Shown piece after piece: positions 57,560-64,000 of a stretch of DNA of 64,000 nt. A model generated the notes under the pieces. The model was not told where the DNA came from and made no database searches. It saw nothing but the letters and a program-made list of their open reading frames with translations. Made by a program: the position numbers and the translations under genes. Within the stretch, counting starts at the first letter, position 1. Every line of letters begins with the position of its first letter. Source of the DNA: Mytilisepta virgata (Eukaryota; Mollusca; Bivalvia; Mytilida; Mytilidae); the NCBI GenBank assembly GCA_028015205.1, contig CM051514.1, forward strand, positions 4,960,001 to 5,024,000, read 5' to 3'.

Positions 57560-57770
57560 CAACATCTTACCTTCAATGAAAAACAGTTTACCTTCATCCA
57601 CACACCAAGCAATGAGCAACGGCTTTCCTTCATCCACACAACAACCAATGAGCAACGGCTTAACTTCATCCACACACCACGCAATGAGCAACGGCTTACC
57701 TTCATCCACACACCAAGCAGTGATCAACGGCTTACATTCATCCAAACAACAACCAATGAGCAACGGCTTT
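57560..57770 (+). repeat. 36-bp minisatellite keeping several frames open
   Basis: About five full units of CTTCATCCACACACCAAGCA plus ATGAGCAACGGCTTAC, with two shorter degenerate units before them. Since 36 is a multiple of three, one plus frame reads LPSSTHQAMSNG repeats (94 codons) and two minus frames are open too. No start context, splice site or homology favours a gene. Confidence 0.85.
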
Positions 57771-57917
57771 CAATGGAACCTTTCTATTGTTTCAATTGTA
57801 AAGTTAAAAATATTACTTGTTGGTGAAATTCACGACTAATACATTTTTACAAGTGCCGTTTTTTGCAAAAACTCAAGTGGAAAAATCGTGGTCAGTGTAG
57901 ATTCTTACATATTAATG

Positions 57918-59128
57918 CTCTGGGCCCGTATGTAAAAAACATCTTAACTTTAGTATTTCTTAAACTAAGATTTTGCTAAGAATTTACTTATGTCATATGC
58001 ATAAAGCGACTAAATTTTCTACTTAACTAAGAAAAACTTTATTAATATTTCATCGGAAACCCTCACTTTTCATCATATCAATACACATCAGTTCTTAAAT
58101 AACACTCATACGAATAACGTTTTGTTGATGGGTTAAAAACGAGTCCGGGCGTGTGTGAATAGCACTGATCCGTTAAAAATTTGTCAATATTTTAGAGCCT
58201 TACATTAGTTACATTGTTTGCATTCTTATATATCTAAGTTTCATTATAAAACGATCTTTATTTTGAGTTACAATTTTTAATTCTTGTGTGGGCACTGTTC
58301 TCTATGTTGTAACTTTTTGTTACTCTCATACCTCAAAATCGTGATAGATATCTATGGTAGCAATGTCAGTAAACACTAGGTGCACCACTGGGCGGAAACC
58401 CCAGTTTGTTTACAGTATACTGGTCCCACAATAGGCTGGAAAAGGTTGTAAAGAAGCGGAATCCAGTTTTCAAATAACTTCCCCAAAAACAGCTCCACCT
58501 GGCGTTAACTGACATTGCTATCTATGGGATTTGTGCAATGTCTAAAAATCCGTTCCTTTCTTTCTTCAATTACAACCAGTATCGAGTGACGTTCAGTATT
58601 ACTGCTTTTTAAAGGAAGTAACTGATGAGCAGCAATGATCATTCATTGTATGCATTAATTTCGTGTGTGTCATAATAGTAATCACTGTTTAATCAGACAA
58701 CCCACGTCTAAATATATATAAAAACAATTATCGAGTAGAGTTTAACAAAATTTAAATACATGTACATGTATGTAGTATATGAATAAGCCAAAAAAGATTT
58801 TTTTTTCAAAATGTTACATAATTCATATGCTTACTTGTATTGTAAGTATTTAAGTTTTTGCAATTCATTAAGTCGCGCGGATAAATGAAGTAATCGGTTT
58901 TGAACGACTTAAGACACCTCCATAGGTGTGTTAGACTTACACTAAGTCCAATATTAAACAGTTTATTAACTTAAAAGGAGTAGACAGGGTTTCAATAAAC
59001 AAAGATTTTGCTAAACAAAGTCTTAAGTTAATTTCTTTTATGCCTACTGCTTACTAGGAAATGTCGGAGGACTTTACTTAAGTCATTTCTTAGCAAAATC
59101 TTAGTAGTTTTATGCATACGGCCCAAGG
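57918..59128. mobile_element. ~1.2-kb inverted-repeat element, non-autonomous
   Basis: The ends TGGGCCCGTATG (left) and CATACGGCCCA (right) are inverted. Both are followed inward by AAGATTTTGCTAAGAA(A/T)T-type words on opposite strands. The interior has no coding sequence and contains a nested foldback at 58345-58530. Ends of this style are seen in Harbinger-like elements, but no target duplication is evident, so the class is open. Confidence 0.65.
58345..58530. mobile_element. Nested foldback element
   Basis: CTATGGTAGCAATGTCAGTA with an AGGTG on the left is matched by CACCTGG and TTAACTGACATTGCTATCTA on the right. The arms are ~35 bp. Confidence 0.75.
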
Positions 59129-59129
59129 G

Positions 59130-59825
59130 ATCTAAAAACAAACTACACCGACATTGTGAAGTTGTTCACAACAGCTGTTTCTGATAAATGTCCTTGGAAA
59201 TTGCCTTCTGCCTTAAAATGAATCACTTTATTTGTTGATTAATCTTCAGTTATCTTTATTATGCTTGCTTGATTTTATAGAAATTTAATATTTCATTTAA
59301 AATAAACAAGGTGATACTGAATATTCATGATGGTCAAATCTGCACTTTATCACCCCGAACTTAGAAAATATGTATTATTAAAATTTTGATTTATAAATTG
59401 GTTGTTGTAGTAAAACTTTGAATTATCAAATCAAACTTTTAACATGTTTCAATATAAGCTAGAAAGGGAGTCTACCAGTTTAAATAAATTGTCAAATTTG
59501 TATCTGTTCTCATAAAATTAGAGTGACCACATTTGTTACAGACATTGCTTGATTTTCTAATTAAATAATAATTGTTCCTGACGATTAATTAGTGCCTTTT
59601 GGGTATAAATGGATGTTTGTTTTCTCATTTTTTAGGTACCTGGCTTTCTACAATATGGACTTATTGAAAAGATAATTGTTTGTTATAACCATGATATCTA
59701 TTCTCTTTTTACCGCCCTAAAGCTATAGGGGGTTCACTGAAAATGCAACTAGCATGTTGATTGGATATGTACAGAACTGTATAATAAATGTGAAACTTGG
59801 ATGCACTGCATTAAAATGGATGGAT
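59130..59825. other. No supportable gene
   Basis: AT-rich, with nothing recognised. Confidence 0.5.
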
Positions 59826-60172
59826 GAATGAATTATTGTTTAACCTTCAGTGGCAACCATGTGCATATCAGGACGAGAACATGTTATGATAATGAATATG
59901 ATCCCTGCTTTGTACTAGACCGGCACGCGGAGCAGGATTTTAATGTGCTAGCCCATGAGGTAACTGTCCACCCTGACGTATCACCCTACTCGGACACATT
60001 ATACTGACTCCGAGCCGACCAATCGATCGTTGCCTTTATTCCTAGATACCGCGTGCTTGGCGGAGAAGCAGCAAATACCAATATTAATGTCTTTGCTTGA
60101 CCCGGCCGGGGATCGAACCCCCGACCTTCTCCACTCGAGGCGAGCACGCTACCACGAGACCACCGAAGCGGT
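59826..60172 (-). mobile_element. tRNA-derived SINE, copy 2
   Basis: Head GGTGGTCTCGTGGTAGCGTG with B box GGGGGTTCGATCCCCGG on the minus strand, better preserved than the copy at 46265-46550. The body and a tail with GTCCTGATATGCACATGG follow. The tail motif recurs at 34523-34590. Confidence 0.8.
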
Positions 60173-60179
60173 GGATTAA

Positions 60180-60676
60180 ATTGAAATTTGTCATAAATCA
60201 AGAAATTTATTTCTCATGTATCTATAGCAGGATTCCAAGAAAAAAAAATTCTATCATCTATTAAATTATCTCAATATATTACGAAAAGTTTCAATAAAAC
60301 AATATATATGAATGACACTAACAGTATGCACAATAAATTCTGATAGATTAATGTTAGATATGAATGTGAAAGGTGGTATAAACAAATGCAGAAAATTGTG
60401 CATTTTAGCAAGTTTGATGTACATCCTGTAAACAATTTAAGATATTTTATCAAAATGTAATATAAGCTCCAAAAATAGCATTAAAAAATTGAAACGTGGA
60501 ATGGATTTCATTACAAAGCCTGCAGAGGAAATGCGCATCTGCAGAGGGTGGGGTGAACATTGTATCAAGAAAGTTTATTATCTTCATTCCTTTCATATTG
60601 GTGACAAAAATGTAGGCTCAAACACAATTAAGAACTCGTTGCTCACACACAATATAATAATAATAATAATAGTTAC

Positions 60677-60718
<42 letters not shown>

Positions 60719-61290
60719 TTTACGACTACCATTCTCAGAACTTTCATGTCTTTTCCAAACATTTGACATAATTTAATATTGGGTGTAACGCGTTTTTTTG
60801 TTTTTGTTGGTTAATCATAGACTATTTTTTTCTACTATGACGTCATAAAGGGTTGAATGTAATTTTGATTTGGTCTATTCGAAATAACCTCAATACGCGT
60901 GGTGCACATTTTAAAAATGGCCTGCTACGCTGGTAATTCATTGTGTTGTTCAAAGCGAATTTATTTCATTTGTATACTCAGTCATTAAAAACACTAGACT
61001 ACGAGTCGTACTATTTTTGTAAAAAGGGCACATGAAGATCAAATATTTCGTAGAATCATAAAACATTGGAATTTGGTGCACAGTTATAAATTAAAATTTG
61101 CGGGACGCAAGCGCAAGAAGTAAAAGACTCGTAGATGTTGTGACAAAAATTTACAGGATCAGATCTCACTATCCTCCCAAATGAAAAATACGTCGTTGCT
61201 CCCCTGTTGCCCCCCCCCCCCCCCCCGGGATGAGGATGTTATAGCTACAAATTACTAGTAGAAATTATTTTTTCTTATATGTATAGATTA
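60180..61290. other. No supportable gene; contains an (ATA)n run
   Basis: An interrupted (AAT)n microsatellite occupies about 60653-60718 and a poly-C run lies at 61209-61226. The 95-codon frame at 60489-60776 reads through the microsatellite as poly-Ile and is not credible. Confidence 0.55.
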
Positions 61291-61294
61291 TTAC

Positions 61295-61730
61295 ATGGCA
61301 TTTTTCACATCATACCCTTTATCGGCCCTAGGTCATGATATCAGCCCAAGAGCCGCAGCCGTGTCCGTGTCGTCTGCCATGTTTACAAACAAATTTCCGG
61401 AAATGCACGAAGTTGCATGTGATAAACCCAACAATGACGGAAAGGCATGCGATAACATTCCGGAAGCAGTCAATAAAGGTTCATTTATCAGCCTGCTGAG
61501 AAAATTCGTAGGAATCTGGTTAATAAACTTTATAATCCTTTCATAGCCTTTCAATATTTTTAAATGTTATTGAACTGTAAAATTTATGTAATATTTTACA
61601 CAAGTATATGATAAATAGTTGTATTACATGTAGCACAATGTGGACAATATATATCTTTTCCTGTCTTTTTCAGCCTGCCAGTTAAACAGTTGAAAGAAGA
61701 TTTCGAGTCGCTAAACTTTGCGATAATTTA
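61295..61730 (+). CDS. Weak candidate small two-exon gene
   Basis: An 83-codon plus frame (MAFFTSYPLSALGHDISPRA) starts shortly after an acceptor-like TATATGTATAG and is richer in GC than its surroundings. A second putative exon follows a strong acceptor (TGTCTTTTTCAG) at about 61674 and reads PVKQLKEDFESLNFAII then stop. A donor joining them in frame is not obvious (ATCTG|GTTAAT is one option). The reverse strand also opens with MADDTDTAAALGLIS near two CCGGAA motifs. I recognise no family, and it may be neither. Confidence 0.2.
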
Positions 61731-61739
61731 AATCAGAAA

Positions 61740-62375
61740 ACAAAAATAAACATATATATTAGTGACTCTACATGTATTATTTTTCATTTAAAGCTAACTC
61801 CGGTCTACTTTTTATCACTGCACCACATTAAATCATTAAAAAAAACAAACGACAAATACATTGTAATAGACTCGTCTTCTGAAGTCAATGGTTTATGATT
61901 CCAAAAACCCTGGAAAGATTTCATTTATATTCAGTGAGCAGGAAACGAAGTAATCTGATTGGTCGCTTAGGGGAGACAAACCAATAAAAAAGACGGGTGG
62001 TCTTTATATTTGTTGAAGATCGATAAAATTAATCACTGTTAACTATTACTAAATTGTTTTCATCTGATCGGGCGGAGCTTATATCGGTTGAATAGTTACG
62101 GGACTTTCAATTTATTGACGGGTCGGGTTTTATATGTCCAGTTCTAATCATTGACCAACATTCCCTGTTGTATGGGTATTTATAATGTTTTTAACAATTG
62201 TTTTTTTACAATGTAAGAAGCTATTTTGGAAACTACATGAATATCAGGCTGAAATTGAATTTTTTGCAAGTCCCTTACAAAACACCTTTACACTTTGGTC
62301 TGTTCTACGGTTTCGAATACAGTTAAAAAATTTATAACGGGAGTTGTCCTGACTATTTTCCCCTGCATTTATTTC
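61740..62375. other. No supportable gene
   Basis: AT-rich, with nothing recognised. Confidence 0.5.
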
Positions 62376-62379
62376 ACTT

Positions 62380-62875
62380 CTAGGGCCCTTTAAAAAAGAT
62401 CGCCTAAAACCGTTCAAAATCTCTAGAGGCATAGCCTGGTATTTGGTCTCTAAAGAATTGCTAATAATAGCTAACAAGTAAGTTACTAAAAACAAAAAAT
62501 CAAATTTGCCAAATTAACGTCTTTAAGACAGTTTTTCAGCGTGAAGAAAACTCAGAACCAAAACAAATCGTTGGCCCTAAGTGAGATTATGTATCTCTTT
62601 TCATACGACCTTAGAATGGTTTTAGTTCTAAATTTCCTTCTTGACAATATTACACAAAGTGATGCAAATTGACCCAAATTACCTCTATACACGACATAAT
62701 CTTTTACGGTAGAAAACCTGAATTTGTTAATAATTACGCATATTTTTTTTGTTTGCTCACATAAAAATGCTTTGCATAAAATCGTTTACGATAAAAAGTA
62801 GGTTTATATTTAACTTTAAAAATTAATGGTAATGAGTAAAACAAATACCCGAGAAAGCGACCTTTCTCCTTACAA
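62380..62875 (+). mobile_element. TAGGGC-family MITE, copy near the right edge
   Basis: It opens with CTAGGGCCCTTT and follows the family through GCGTGAAGAAAACTCAGAAC and TTTACGATAAAAAGTAGG to GAGAAAGCGACC. Confidence 0.65.
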
Positions 62876-62879
62876 GGTC

Positions 62880-64000
62880 AACTCCGCCGGATCAGTAGAT
62901 CTGATATAGAGTAATACTAACACAGAAAAAAGATGTGTGTGTTAAACGTTTTATGTTAAGAAGTTAAGAACGTGATTGTTGTTTTCTGTTGATACGATTT
63001 AGCTGTTTTGATTGGACAACATTATACAAAATGTATCTTACCTAAATACTTGTTAATAGAAGGCACTAGTGCACTTAACAACAAAATGGATTCAATTCAA
63101 CTGATAGGTGTCTGAGTTGACCTATTAATTTGCATAAGACCAGTCAAATTTATTTTGCGTAGTTTCAAGGGCAAGAATTCCATTTGGCACCCCCAATAAG
63201 TACATCTTCATGTGCTTATTCTGTCAAAGATACACACAGATGAGGTATCATATGGAACTCTTTATGGCCAAAGTGTATTGTACAATATTTTCAGTCTGAT
63301 AGTTTCCATCTATATTACTCAATAAAGAAACCCGAGTTTGTGTGTCGCTTCTTCTATCCACCAATATACTTTTATGACATAATTGATCAACGCACAGAGT
63401 AGTTTGTCATCATCGAGTTTCAAGATCTGTTTTTTTTTTTTTTTTTTTTTTTTTTTTGGGGGGGGGGGGTATTTTGGGGGGAAACGGAAAATAACCAGTT
63501 TGGATATACAGTCCTTCCCGACACCCGACGCTGAAATTTCTTTCCGGTCTTCATTTCCGGCTGTACATGTTCAAACATATATCTGTTTGTACAGTTGCTA
63601 TGCACTTCCAATTAGTCATTAGATAAAACATTCTATGGTTGAAATTTTAGTTTGATCTGTGATTTGGGCTCGACCTGTCACAAATTAATATATAATTTTC
63701 AACAACTACAACAACTGTTTTGCACAATCAGGAAAAATTTTATAAGCTATAGAAACGTGTAAAAAATCAGTAAATTTTGCATTCTATTTGATTACTGGTC
63801 AGCCATACAATGTATAAATCATACGTCTTGTACGTAACAGATTTATCTTGCGCAAAAAGACATTGAAAAGAAATCCACAAACTTGGTGACTGATAAAGTG
63901 AATGTATCAACAACATACACGCAACACATAATGGTATTAACATAAACATCGCCAATATAATACAATTATAGTCAAACCCTGGAAGGAACTAGCTGTCAAT
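62880..64000. other. No supportable gene
   Basis: Long T and G homopolymers at about 63429-63468. The short frames on both strands across them are artefacts of the runs. Confidence 0.55.

Noticed and set aside
60489..60776. 95-codon plus frame with poly-Ile
   Set aside because: Translation of an (ATA)n microsatellite.

Overview
The window is AT-rich animal nuclear DNA, dense in repeats and sparse in genes, with introns, AATAAA signals and tRNA-derived SINEs. The set of dispersed repeats (a retroelement tail at 235-480 and 16427-16665, a TAGGGCC-ended MITE, and a unit containing CACATTTCGTCGATTTA) is of the kind found throughout marine mussel genomes. A bivalve, probably a mytilid, is therefore the best guess; this is recognition from memory, not a search.

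Five protein genes can be supported, all reassembled by hand from splice sites. (1) 8059-10233 (-) and (2) 26260-30163 (-) encode two related secreted proteins. Each has a short signal-peptide exon ending in phase 1 on a Gly codon split G|GA, then one large exon coding for tandem leucine-rich helical units with an (E)NP(L)L core. In gene 1, eight Pro residues fall exactly 35 residues apart. I recognise no known family, and this pair is the main candidate for something undescribed. (3) 40915-42723 (+) is an apparently intact two-exon integrase-type transposase (KRBA2-like/Ginger-like) inside a 2.48 kb element with inverted ends and TATA flanks. (4) 51522-52129 (+) is a two-exon FLYWCH zinc-finger protein, the only gene of a 2.2 kb inverted-repeat element. 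(5) 53292-57214 (+) is a three-exon secreted C-type lectin with EPN and WND sugar/calcium motifs; its first splice donor lies inside a 35-bp minisatellite that repeats the donor seven times.

Layout: 0-8 kb holds a reverse-transcriptase relic and MITEs. 8-10.3 kb is gene 1. 10.4-14.4 kb has tandem-array elements with a nested MITE. 14.4-20.4 kb has LINE relics, a tRNA-like sequence and foldbacks. 20.4-26.2 kb is a decayed piggyBac-like element with TTAA flanks, itself invaded by a foldback and a SINE, ending about 100 bp from the 3' end of gene 2. 26.3-30.4 kb is gene 2 with a LINE relic in its intron and a 22-bp minisatellite touching its start codon. 30.5-39 kb is repeat arrays and empty sequence. 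39.2-45.5 kb is bounded by a 0.44 kb inverted repeat and holds the Ginger-like element. 45.5-53 kb has a SINE, MITEs and the FLYWCH element. 53.3-57.4 kb is the lectin. 57.5-64 kb has a minisatellite, a nested inverted-repeat element, a SINE and one weak gene candidate.

The two secreted repeat proteins may share a function because of their common architecture. The transposon genes serve their own elements, and the lectin stands alone. All family names come from reading motifs by eye.
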